Shown one piece after another: positions 19,386 to 28,205 of a stretch of DNA of 32,163 nucleotides. Under the pieces are notes generated by a model. That model searched no databases. It saw nothing but the letters and a program-made list of their open reading frames with translations, and was not told the DNA's origin. The DNA lies in assembly GCA_019634405.1 (NCBI GenBank), contig JAHQVI010000094.1, positions 1-32,163 on the forward strand, written 5' to 3'. A program made the translations under genes and the position numbers. The first letter of the stretch is position 1. The number at the start of each line of letters is the position of its first letter. Source of the stretch: Hyphomicrobiales bacterium (lineage in GTDB: Bacteria > Pseudomonadota > Alphaproteobacteria > Rhizobiales > Rhodomicrobiaceae).

Positions 19386-19425
19386 GGTGAACGCGACAAA
19401 ATTTCGAATGAAATCAGCGTTCGCC
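19386..19425 (+). promoter_or_regulatory. Nested inverted repeat upstream of ribA (operator or 5' UTR hairpin candidate)
   Basis: Outer arms GGTGAACGC (19386-19394) / GCGTTCGCC (19417-19425), 8 of 9 pairing; inner arms ATTTC-gaat-GAAAT (19401-19414). Confidence 0.35.
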
Positions 19426-19463
19426 GTGTTAATCATGCTATCCGGAAAGGGAGCAAAAGTGAG

Positions 19464-20576
19464 ATGAAGAACTCAGATCTGACGCAGTTGACCGGCAAAC
19501 CGGAAGAGGTGGCCGTTGATCGCGCTTTGGCTGAATTGCGTTCAGGGAGGCCTGTCTTGCTGACTGACGGACAAGATGTAAATCTGGTCCTATGCGCAGA
19601 AACCATTGAAGATCACATGCTGGGCCCCGTCAGGGACGTAAGCGAAGGCCAGGCCCGGCTCATTTTAGCTCCCAAGCGTCTACTCGCCCTTGGGCATAAT
19701 GTCGCAAGCTCAGGCACGATCCCGCTGGACGACCTCGACGCTCATAAAATTCACGACATCATTTCGCAGACGGACGAACGCCTGAACGGACCTGCTCCCA
19801 AACCGGCAACCTCGCTCGATGAAAGCGCGCTCGATCTGATGCGCATGGCCATGCTGCTACCAGCCGCCATTACCATCCCTGTTCGCGAGGACAGTGCAGT
19901 CCGGAGCACCGGTCTGGCGACGGTCGATACGGAATCGATGAAACATTACCGGGCGCAGTTCATCAATACACCGCGCATCGTCTCGCGCGCACCTGTGCCG
20001 CTCGACGATATCGGCGACTCGGAATTCGTCGTTTTCCGTGGTGGCGAAGGTATGCGCGATCAGGTCGCAGTGGTCATCGGCAATCCGCCCACTGACCAGC
20101 CTGTTTATGTCCGTCTGCACTCCGCCTGTCTGACCGGCGATCTGTTCGCCAGCCTGAAATGCGATTGCGGCGACCAGCTTCGCGGCTCGGCAAAATACAT
20201 GGCGGAGAATGGCGGCGGCGTGCTGCTTTATCTGGACCAGGAAGGTCGCGGCAATGGCATTGCGAACAAAATCCGTGCCTATCGCCTGCAACATGCTGGA
20301 TATAGCACATATGACGCCGACGAGATCCTCGGCTTCGATCTTGACCAGCGCGGCTTCCAATTTACGGCCGCCATGTTGCGCCAGCTTGGTTACACATCCG
20401 TCAAGCTGCTCACCAACAACCCCATCAAGGTTGCGGCGTTGAGCGAAGCCGGTCTCAATGTTGTCTCCAACCATCGCGCAAAAGGGCGCTTCACCCTTCA
20501 CAACGTTGCCTATCTCGCCGCCAAGCGCGATCGCGCCGGACACTTTATCGAGGACGATATCGAGTGCCGAGAATGA
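19464..20576 (+). CDS. ribA: GTP cyclohydrolase II with degenerate RibB-like N-terminal domain
   Basis: VRLHSACLTGDLFASLKCDCGDQLR...LLYLDQEGRGNGIANKIRAYRLQ...YDADEILGFDLDQRGF...VKLLTNNPIKVAAL. Confidence 0.94.
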   Translation: MKNSDLTQLTGKPEEVAVDRALAELRSGRPVLLTDGQDVNLVLCAETIEDHMLGPVRDVSEGQARLILAPKRLLALGHNVASSGTIPLDDLDAHKIHDIISQTDERLNGPAPKPATSLDESALDLMRMAMLLPAAITIPVREDSAVRSTGLATVDTESMKHYRAQFINTPRIVSRAPVPLDDIGDSEFVVFRGGEGMRDQVAVVIGNPPTDQPVYVRLHSACLTGDLFASLKCDCGDQLRGSAKYMAENGGGVLLYLDQEGRGNGIANKIRAYRLQHAGYSTYDADEILGFDLDQRGFQFTAAMLRQLGYTSVKLLTNNPIKVAALSEAGLNVVSNHRAKGRFTLHNVAYLAAKRDRAGHFIEDDIECRE

Positions 20577-22114
20577 GTGCTGGCGGTCTTGACCGCCGCT
20601 CCTTTCTGAAAATATTGGGACTGGCTGGGCTGGCCACACTGATAAATCGGCCAGCCCATGGAGCTCTGCGCGGCCGCGATGTCGGCCGCTTTTCCTGGGA
20701 TCGCCTGAAGGATCAAGCCAGGGACCTCGCCGCATCTTCATACGCGCCGCCTGACCGCACCGTTTCCGAAACGCTCGCGAAACTGGATTACGATCAGTAT
20801 CGCAACATTGCCTTCAGACATGACCGCGCCCTCTGGAAAGACGGCCCATTCCCGTACCAGATGGAACTGTTTCATTCAGGCTACCTTTACCGCGCCCCGG
20901 TCCAGATCCACGTCATCGAGAACGAACGGGCCGAACTGCTCGAATATGACCGGTCGCTATTTCACTTCGGCCCGGCGGAAGAGCAGGTCGAAATTCCATC
21001 AAATGCCGGCTATTCGGGCGTGCGTCTGCTCGCGCCCGAGGCGCAATCAGATACATATAGCGAGTTTGCCGTCTTTCAGGGCGCAAGCTATTTTCGCAGC
21101 CGTGCGGCAACCCAGGTCTACGGACTTTCAGCACGCGGCCTGTCCCTGAATACCGTTCAGCCGGGCGGTGAAGAGTTCCCGGCATTTACAGCCTACTGGG
21201 TTGAAAAGCCCGCGCCAGGCGCCAGCACCATTTCGCTCTACGCCTTGCTCGACAGCAAGAGCGTCACCGGCGCCTATCGCTTCGCTATCGAACACCACAC
21301 CAATACAGTCATGGACATTGAATGCGAGCTATATCCGCGCCGGGAGCTGACCCATGCCGGCATTGCGCCATTCAGCAGCATGTACTTCTTTGGCCCGGCC
21401 GATCACACGCGCTGGGAAGATTTTCGCCCGCGCGTCCATGATTCCGATGGCCTGCTGATGCATACCGGCGCTGGTGACTGGATCTGGCGTCCTGTCATAA
21501 CCGGCGGACCAATCCTGTATTCGGCCTTTTCGGACAGATCACCGCGCGGTTTCGGTCTCATGCAGCGCGAACGCAGCTATGAAGCCTATCAGGACATCAA
21601 TGCCGGTTACGACAAGAGGCCGAGCGCATGGGTCGAGCCGCTGTCGGATTGGGGCGATGGCACGGTCGACCTGATCGAGTTGCCGACAAATAATGAGTAT
21701 GCGGACAATATCATTGCATTCTGGCGGCCTGCCGAACCGATGCAGCCCGGCAAAGCATACAATTATCGCTACAGGTTGAGCTGGGTGGAGGATGTACCAA
21801 CTGACCGAACCGTCGCAAGCGTCGTCAATACGCGAGCCGGCAAGGGATTGGAGCCAAACAGCCGCTATTTCGTCGTCGATCTGCAGGGCGGCGATCTCCA
21901 TGCTGATGCGGTGACGGAATATTGGGACTATGAGGTCACTGCCAGCACCGGGCTGATCTGGGCCTATACGGTCGGACCGAACCCCTATCTGGACGGCAAG
22001 CGCATCTCGATAGAATTTCGCCCCAACGGCAAGGAAGAAGCCGACATAAGCTTCCAGATCAGTCAGTCCGGCAAACCCTTGACCGAACGCTGGGTCTATC
22101 GCTGGGCGCCCTGA
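20573..22114 (+). CDS. opgD: Periplasmic glucan (OPG) biosynthesis protein, OpgD/MdoD-like, with Tat signal
   Basis: Twin-arginine leader LDRRSFLKILGLAGLATL; OpgG/OpgD family stretches FPYQMELFHSGYLYRAPVQIHVIE, SSMYFFGPADHTRWEDFRPRVHDSDGLLMHTGAGDWIWRPV, NEYADNIIAFWRP. ORF opens at GTG 20564; the ATG at 20573 overlaps the ribA stop (ATGA). Confidence 0.92.
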   Translation: MSAGGLDRRSFLKILGLAGLATLINRPAHGALRGRDVGRFSWDRLKDQARDLAASSYAPPDRTVSETLAKLDYDQYRNIAFRHDRALWKDGPFPYQMELFHSGYLYRAPVQIHVIENERAELLEYDRSLFHFGPAEEQVEIPSNAGYSGVRLLAPEAQSDTYSEFAVFQGASYFRSRAATQVYGLSARGLSLNTVQPGGEEFPAFTAYWVEKPAPGASTISLYALLDSKSVTGAYRFAIEHHTNTVMDIECELYPRRELTHAGIAPFSSMYFFGPADHTRWEDFRPRVHDSDGLLMHTGAGDWIWRPVITGGPILYSAFSDRSPRGFGLMQRERSYEAYQDINAGYDKRPSAWVEPLSDWGDGTVDLIELPTNNEYADNIIAFWRPAEPMQPGKAYNYRYRLSWVEDVPTDRTVASVVNTRAGKGLEPNSRYFVVDLQGGDLHADAVTEYWDYEVTASTGLIWAYTVGPNPYLDGKRISIEFRPNGKEEADISFQISQSGKPLTERWVYRWAP

Positions 22115-22594
22115 TCAGGGTGAACGCGGCGGGACGGTCCAGAGCTTGTCCGCAAGCTGCATGAGCTTTTCGATCGTGCGCGCAAGAATGGCGACGGTCA
22201 CGGCCCCTGTGAGCACGGGGACAATCAGAAAATCCCAATCGAACGTGGAAGCGTAGAGGACGAAAGGCGTAATGCCTGCAGGCGGATGAAATGCGTCGAC
22301 TGCCAGCATGATAACAACGCTTGCGGCAACCGCTATGGCGACGGCCCAAGGCGATTCCAGCCCGCTGAAATGCATCAGCACCCCCATCCCACCGCAAATC
22401 AAGTGTCCGAGAATTATGGCGCGATTTCGCGCAGGCGCGGCTGTCGGCGTGCCCGCTACGAGCACGATGGACGTCGCAAAAGGGATTGCGCTTAACGGAA
22501 CTGAAGAGATTTCGCCGAGTTTAAACATGAGCATTACCCCGACGCACGCGCCCAGACCGGAGATAACGCCTTTAATGAGTGTGAGTTTGTTCAT
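22115..22594 (-). CDS. HPP family protein
   Basis: Four-TM-like protein with LMFKLGEISSVPLSAIPFATSIVLVAGTPTAAPARNRAIILGHLICGGMGVL...DAFHPPAGITPFVL, the HPP motif. Confidence 0.9.
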   Translation of the reverse strand: MNKLTLIKGVISGLGACVGVMLMFKLGEISSVPLSAIPFATSIVLVAGTPTAAPARNRAIILGHLICGGMGVLMHFSGLESPWAVAIAVAASVVIMLAVDAFHPPAGITPFVLYASTFDWDFLIVPVLTGAVTVAILARTIEKLMQLADKLWTVPPRSP

Positions 22595-22907
22595 TTTTCA
22601 TCATTTAACGTGAGTATTATTTTTAATTAAATTCAAATTGACGCATGTATGAAGTCAAGGTCTTGTTACCACGCCAATTTTTGCCGGCAAAGATGTGGTG
22701 ATCATCTTGTGAATATTTTGCCGGTCAGGGCGACTTGATATAACGTGTGTACGTCGGAATCGGTAAATTATGGCAATCTCGCCACAGTTGGTAGATATGA
22801 AGCTTGCTGGTCACAATCGCCGAGACGTGATGAACGTTGGAGATTTTGAAAAGACACTGCCGGAACCGAACGGCAGCATTTGGGCGCGCCTCTCAAGGAG
22901 CATGGGC

Positions 22908-24236
22908 ATGAACACGTTGGCTTACACCACTGTTGCCATATTCGCATTTTTGATCGTTTCAACGTCAATTGGCGTGACACAGGCCCGAGCCTGTACGGCT
23001 GAGGATTTCGGCACCGTCGTTGACGACACAGCGCGCGCGCTTCGCGAGCTGAACGTCGACGGTGCGAAACGCTACAATGCCAAGCTGCTGGAATATCAGG
23101 AAAAACACAATCTCAGCCAGGATGAGATTCGCGCCAAAGCGGCCGAGCTGCAGGATGAACGCGTCGAGGAATTCAATCGTGAGATCGAGAAGCTGGTCAA
23201 CCTGATGGACAATCTGAGTCGCACGCCGATCGCTCAGATCGACTGCGCAAAACTCGATCAACTCAAACATGTGCGCGACCGGATGTTGACTGTCATGGGA
23301 CAGAAATCCGGCTACATGCTCGCCAATGCCGATGTCGCCCTGAAGGCGGCTCCACAGAAAGCCGACCAAGTTCAGCGCGAAGCGAAAACGCACCGCCAGC
23401 AACTGGCAGTTGTGCCGCCTCCAACGGAAGCGCCCGTCAGTTCCGAGCCGGAGTACACGCCGTCATACCAACCCCAACCAACGCAAGAACAGCAGGTCAC
23501 GACTTCGGCGTCTCCGCAGCAGGCAACGCCGCAGGAAACAGCGCCCCCCGTCCCCGGAGCCGAGCCGGATTTTCCTGAACGCCGTCCGCAAGCAACACAG
23601 GAAATAGCTGCGAACACGCCTGCCTTCGAGGAAACGACGACCGAAAATTCATCGTATCTCGATGAAGATGTCATGGCGCGCGCCGAGCCGCAAAATCTTC
23701 AGCCGCCGGCGATGCCGGAGGAACTGGATTTACCTGCGCCCGCCACGCAGGATGACAGCTTCACGATCGATGAAATCCGCAGCGCCGGGCGCGGCGTGTT
23801 CGGCACGATCACGGCGGAATTTGCTGGCGCGATCAACTACGCCTTCCAGCAATATGGGCGTCCCAACGCCTATATCACCGGGAGCGAGGGCGGCGCAGCC
23901 TTCCTTGCGGGCTTACGCTATGGCAAGGGCGATCTGCACCTGAAGAACGGCCAGATTTCTGAAATATACTGGCAGGGGCCCTCGCTTGGCACCGATGTCG
24001 GCGCGGAAGGGTCAAGCACGCTGTTTCTGGTCTATAATCTCAAGGAACATGACGACATTTATGGCCGCTTCACCGGTATTGGCGGTTCCGCCTATGTCGC
24101 GGGCGGTTTCGGGCTGAACGTGCTGGGCAAGCGCGGAATGGTCATGGTTCCCATCCGGACTGGGATCGGCCTGCGTCTCGGCGCAAGCCTTGCTTATCTG
24201 AAATTCACAGAGCGCCAGACCTGGAACCCGTTCTAA
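22908..24236 (+). CDS. DUF1134 (EipA-like) envelope protein with extra N-terminal coiled-coil region and Pro/Gln/Glu-rich linker
   Basis: C-terminal DUF1134: FTIDEIRSAGRGVFGTITAEFAGAINYAFQQYGRPNAYITGSEGGAAFLAGLRYGKGDLHLK...QIYWQGPSLGTDVGAEGSSTLFLVYNL...GFGLNVLGKRGMVMVPIRTGIGLRLGASLAYLKFTERQTWNPF. Start at 22908 chosen for AAGGAG at 22895-22900 and signal peptide MNTLAYTTVAIFAFLIVSTSIGVTQARA; supplied ORF starts at 22770. Confidence 0.85.
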   Translation: MNTLAYTTVAIFAFLIVSTSIGVTQARACTAEDFGTVVDDTARALRELNVDGAKRYNAKLLEYQEKHNLSQDEIRAKAAELQDERVEEFNREIEKLVNLMDNLSRTPIAQIDCAKLDQLKHVRDRMLTVMGQKSGYMLANADVALKAAPQKADQVQREAKTHRQQLAVVPPPTEAPVSSEPEYTPSYQPQPTQEQQVTTSASPQQATPQETAPPVPGAEPDFPERRPQATQEIAANTPAFEETTTENSSYLDEDVMARAEPQNLQPPAMPEELDLPAPATQDDSFTIDEIRSAGRGVFGTITAEFAGAINYAFQQYGRPNAYITGSEGGAAFLAGLRYGKGDLHLKNGQISEIYWQGPSLGTDVGAEGSSTLFLVYNLKEHDDIYGRFTGIGGSAYVAGGFGLNVLGKRGMVMVPIRTGIGLRLGASLAYLKFTERQTWNPF

Positions 24237-24237
24237 C

Positions 24238-24395
24238 GCATCGGACCGAAAAGTGGATACCGGTTTTCGGACAGATCCGATGCTTCAGCAAAAGAGTATC
24301 GGACTGAAAAGCGGATGCCGGTTTTCGGGCAAATCCGATGCTTAGGCAAAGCAACAGAGCGTCACCATCGCGACCGGTTAAAACTCAGGCGCACT
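24238..24395 (+). repeat. Composite palindromic repeat, copy 2 (three hairpin modules)
   Basis: Modules 24238-24283 (GCATCGGACCGAAAAGTGGATACCGGTTTTCGGACAGATCCGATGC), 24296-24341 (GTATCGGACTGAAAAGCGGATGCCGGTTTTCGGGCAAATCCGATGC) and 24356-24395 (AGAGCGTC...GGCGCACT). Begins 2 bp after the stop codon of the DUF1134 gene. Confidence 0.92.
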
Positions 24396-24485
24396 AAACG
24401 CGGTGCACAACCTTCTACAAGATCATGATCTCATCCCCGCCTTCCATGGGGATCGCACGCAGCGGCTCTTTCCGAAGGGCTTTTG

Positions 24486-25739
24486 TTATGATGTCGGGCC
24501 GAGCTTGCGCGTCAGATTTTCAAATTCGCGCCGCAGTGTTTCATTCTTGAAGACCTGATCGAAGCCGGGCGCTTCAAGCTTCTGCAACGCCTCGAACGAG
24601 GTGCGCGCGTCCTGCATCAACTCATGGAGCTGGAAACTGGCCTCGACCGTCTCGAACGTATTGTCCGCAATTGCAAGATCGCGCAGTGTCCGCTCCCGCG
24701 CCTCGGCAATCTGCCGACGTTGCGTCAACAGATAATCCCGATAGAAACTCGCGACCTTTTCGGCGAAATTCTGAGCCTCGATATTGGCCTCCAGGGCGCG
24801 CTGCTGGTCCGACCGGTTCTGTTCTTCAAGCAAACGCTGAGTCCGGCTCCTGGTCTTACGGATATCGGCGATAATACCATGCAGCTTCGTGACATAGACC
24901 GCGTCGATCTTGTCGATGAGAAGGTCCTGCGCGTGGACCATCATGGCAAACAGCGCGGCATGCATCGCAAAATAGCGGCGAGCGGCCTTGATATCATTAT
25001 CGGAAGCGCTGAGCAGCTTGGCGAGTTGGTCGTCAACGGCGCGGGCGGCCTGAAACGCCGTTACCAGCTTGATGAGATCGCCGCCCAGCACGCTGTCGAG
25101 CAGGAGGTCCGCCTGCTCATTGCTAAGCTCGATGCCTGCCTGCGCCAATGCGGCCTTGATGTCCTGCTTTGTCCGGGCGATCGCGTCTTCATTCCGCTTG
25201 ATCCGCGCCTCAAGCTCTGCGATCTGGTCATCTATAGAGCCCTGCGTTTGCGAAAGAATTCCCGGAAGCATACCGTCCTCCGGCGCGCGCATGCGCTGCT
25301 CACGCAGGGAAATGATCTGGTCCTTCATTGACGATATTTGGTCGCGGCTCTGGCGGAGCTTCTTCTGCATTTCGATAACCGGAGCATCGGTTACAATCTC
25401 CAATACCGACCCCAGAAGCTCCTCGACATCGTTTTCCCTGTCCTCCCGGGTTTCCTGCCACAATGGGGGGATGACATAGCGCTCCCGGCTCGGCAGATCC
25501 TTCATCTCGGCGCGTTCCTTCGCCGCGCGGCTTAGAAGGCTATCGATCGCGGAGAGCAACTCACCGGCGCGCTGATCGTTGAGATAAGTCCGTCGGTCTT
25601 CCTTGGCTGCAGGTTCCATACTGACCGAGGGCGCATCAGTCTTGTCCTGCGCGCTGGCGGGTCGTACGGCCTGCAGCGCAAACGCCAACACCACCGAGCA
25701 CGACACCACAGCCAATGATGGAAGATGTTGAGGAGACAT
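24486..25739 (-). CDS. Secreted/periplasmic coiled-coil protein of unknown function
   Basis: 417 aa, signal peptide MSPQHLPSLAVVSCSVVLAFALQAVRPASAQ, extended charged heptad-like stretches (EMQKKLRQSRDQISSMKDQIISLREQR...QIAELEARIKRNEDAIARTKQDIKAAL). Confidence 0.7.
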   Translation of the reverse strand: MSPQHLPSLAVVSCSVVLAFALQAVRPASAQDKTDAPSVSMEPAAKEDRRTYLNDQRAGELLSAIDSLLSRAAKERAEMKDLPSRERYVIPPLWQETREDRENDVEELLGSVLEIVTDAPVIEMQKKLRQSRDQISSMKDQIISLREQRMRAPEDGMLPGILSQTQGSIDDQIAELEARIKRNEDAIARTKQDIKAALAQAGIELSNEQADLLLDSVLGGDLIKLVTAFQAARAVDDQLAKLLSASDNDIKAARRYFAMHAALFAMMVHAQDLLIDKIDAVYVTKLHGIIADIRKTRSRTQRLLEEQNRSDQQRALEANIEAQNFAEKVASFYRDYLLTQRRQIAEARERTLRDLAIADNTFETVEASFQLHELMQDARTSFEALQKLEAPGFDQVFKNETLRREFENLTRKLGPTS

Positions 25740-26175
25740 CGCGGTTCCTTTCAGCCCACAAATGCAAGAACATTATTCCTGAATTTCCATCAGGCGGTCA
25801 CTTTGAGGCCATCTTAGCGCTAACAGGCCTTTGGTGAACATTCCCTGCCAATACCACTTTTTTACGCAAATTTGATGCGACGCAAGCAGGGGTTGTGCAA
25901 AAGAACAAATCAGCAACATGGCGGAAACATTCCAAGTCGCAGCCGAATTAACTTTCTGCATAATTATGCTTCTACTCAATTCGTTCTTACGGCATTATAA
26001 GCGTTATCAGACTGAGCTGCTAATCCACCGTCAATGAATGTCTCAATTTACCGGCTACCTGAATAACTGATTGAATATGCGGTGTTCGGAGTGGGCCTGA
26101 ATGCTTCGCCGGATTGTCAGCTGCTTTTGAGAAATTGGTCATATTGACGCCAGCTTGCGTTTGGGAGCGCAAAAC

Positions 26176-27363
26176 ATGACATACCGCGTCTTGTTCAGCC
26201 GAGCATTGGCGATCACCGGGTTTCTGTTATCCGCGTGCATTTTTCCGGCGCAAGCCGCAGAGAGCTGGCGTATTATCGAGATTCAGCCTGAAGGCCGCGT
26301 ACATCTTCGCGAGGCTGCGACCAGCCGGTCGCGTATCCTGGCCTATATTCCCGGAGACGCCCGGGGTCTCAGACATCTTGGTTGTTCCAAGAAATGGTGC
26401 AAGACGGAGTTTCGCGGGATGAAGGGCTGGGTATACAGCCGCTATCTCGCGCCGGATGAGACGACGACTGAAATCACCACGCCCCGAAGGCGGGATAATT
26501 CCAGAAACGCCAGCAACAGTCGATCCGCCAATAGCAGACAGTTCGATCAACGCGACATGGCAGCCTTGTCGGAAGCCAAGATCCTTCGCGTGTTCAATCC
26601 TGTTGGCAAAGCGGTCTCCGTCTATGCTTTTCCCAGCAATACGCTCCCCATTGCCGGGAAACTGAATGAGGGGACCACCAGCGTCGAAGGGCTCGGGGCA
26701 TGCGTGAAAGGCTGGTGCTATATACGCTCGGGGCCGCTGATCGGGTGGCTGCCATCTCTGATCCTTACGCCGGCGCATGACGGTTCCTCGACGAATGGGG
26801 AAACCACGGCGGCGATCCGGCTGAACTTGTCCCAGGAGCTATCGAACGAACAGGCCATCAACGGCACCATCAATACGGCGACGCAAGCGTTGCCCGACAC
26901 ACCCTATGAGACGGCCCGGCTCGTGCCGCAGGAGGGCAACAAATATTACTCGCTCGCCGGGCTTGCCGGCAAGGAAACGCTAGATATCCGGTCGAAGCCT
27001 AGCGAACGCTCCAGGGTTTTAGGCCAGCTCGACAAGAATGAAGACCGGATTGAGGAATTGAAAGACTGTTCGGGCAAGTGGTGTCTGGTTCGCGCCAACG
27101 GTATTCGCGGCTGGATCGAGAGACGGCACATGGCCGACCCGGAATTGTCGAAATCGCTCAGTTACAAGGTAAGCGGTCTGCCTTTGTGGACACCGCTCGA
27201 CGTGCTCGACCAGCCACGACAGGACGCCGACATTATCGGTGAAATTCCCTCCTACGCGGCCAGCATCGCCCCGATCGGAGAATGCAATCAGGACCTTTGC
27301 CATGTCCGCTATCTGGGAATCGCCGGTTGGGTTCAGCGCAAATATCTCCGGGCGCAGCAGTAA
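26176..27363 (+). CDS. Secreted protein with four bacterial SH3-like domains
   Basis: Signal peptide MTYRVLFSRALAITGFLLSACIFPAQAA (ATG 26176, GGGAG upstream); four repeats ending CSKKWC-x8-GW, CVKGWC-x8-GW, CSGKWC-x8-GW, CNQDLC-x8-GW. Confidence 0.85.
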   Translation: MTYRVLFSRALAITGFLLSACIFPAQAAESWRIIEIQPEGRVHLREAATSRSRILAYIPGDARGLRHLGCSKKWCKTEFRGMKGWVYSRYLAPDETTTEITTPRRRDNSRNASNSRSANSRQFDQRDMAALSEAKILRVFNPVGKAVSVYAFPSNTLPIAGKLNEGTTSVEGLGACVKGWCYIRSGPLIGWLPSLILTPAHDGSSTNGETTAAIRLNLSQELSNEQAINGTINTATQALPDTPYETARLVPQEGNKYYSLAGLAGKETLDIRSKPSERSRVLGQLDKNEDRIEELKDCSGKWCLVRANGIRGWIERRHMADPELSKSLSYKVSGLPLWTPLDVLDQPRQDADIIGEIPSYAASIAPIGECNQDLCHVRYLGIAGWVQRKYLRAQQ

Positions 27364-27426
27364 CGAAAAGGGAAGACGTGATTCGGCTTCCGGGGGCCGG
27401 ACTGTGAACCGGGATCGGCAGTCGCC

Positions 27427-27804
27427 ATGGCGGTGAACAAGAAACATTCCCGGCCGATTTCGGTTGCCGACCGCCGGTTCCGCTGGTCATTTCGATCCTG
27501 GTTGCTCGATCAATCCGAGAGGGGCTCAGGTGTTAAAGGGCAGGTCGCCCGAAGCGCTCTCATTGTACAGGCAATGCACGGAAAAGGCGCAAAGCTTATT
27601 GCAATCAGCGATCATTTTGGCCACGGCTCCAGTTGGGTCTGGTGGATACCGGGCGAGGAGGGCTGCGAACCCAGTTGCACGCCCGCAATGGTGCGCGCCG
27701 TGATCATTGAAGCGCTTTCGCAAGGCTGGTGCCCGGACCAGGCAGGAGCAGATTTCCGCTGTCTTTGGCGCGATCCTTCGCGCCCGCATCTCAGCCGAAT
27801 CTAG
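27427..27804 (+). CDS. Hypothetical protein
   Basis: 125-aa ORF with protein-like composition (GKGAKLIAISDHFGHGSSWVWWIPGEEG...TPAMVRAVIIEALSQGWCPDQAGADFRCLW); no family confidently assigned. Confidence 0.45.
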   Translation: MAVNKKHSRPISVADRRFRWSFRSWLLDQSERGSGVKGQVARSALIVQAMHGKGAKLIAISDHFGHGSSWVWWIPGEEGCEPSCTPAMVRAVIIEALSQGWCPDQAGADFRCLWRDPSRPHLSRI

Positions 27805-28096
27805 CCCGGACTGCCGAAGCTGTCATCGCCCCGCCCTCTGCCTGTCTGGAAAAGATCAATAGCGGCGCGGAAAAGATTTACGGCGGATCAGGTCACCGGG
27901 ACACTGCTTGAGGCTGAGGTTCGTCTGAGCCCGGGCGAGACAACCTGTTCGATTTGTCAGGGCTGGGGGTCCCGCGCAGAGTTCCCATCGCTGGCGGCGT
28001 TGCCGTCCTCGCAAAGATCTTTATCGGACGCGTAAACCTCCCGCTGGTTCTTTTTCCCGTGAACAAATGGGGCAAGGTGCTGGACAGATCCCTAAA

Positions 28097-28111
28097 GTTC
28101 TGCTTTTGTTC
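28097..28111 (+). promoter_or_regulatory. Candidate alphaproteobacterial LexA (SOS) box
   Basis: GTTC-TGCTTTT-GTTC, exact GTTC-N7-GTTC, about 95 bp upstream of the Y-family polymerase ATG. Confidence 0.65.
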
Positions 28112-28205
28112 TTAGCGTTGCTAACGGAGATCTCTGCCACACGCCTGTGCGGGAGGAAATCGGAATTCCGATGCGGCGGAGGTCTCCAACGAGAAGACAC
28201 CGGTC

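Noticed and set aside
19857-20741. 294-aa minus-strand ORF antisense to ribA/opgD
   Set aside because: Shadow ORF with no recognisable motif; sense strand is clearly ribA.
22112-22117. OpgD and HPP stop codons abut exactly (TGATCA)
   Set aside because: Real but unremarkable for convergent genes.
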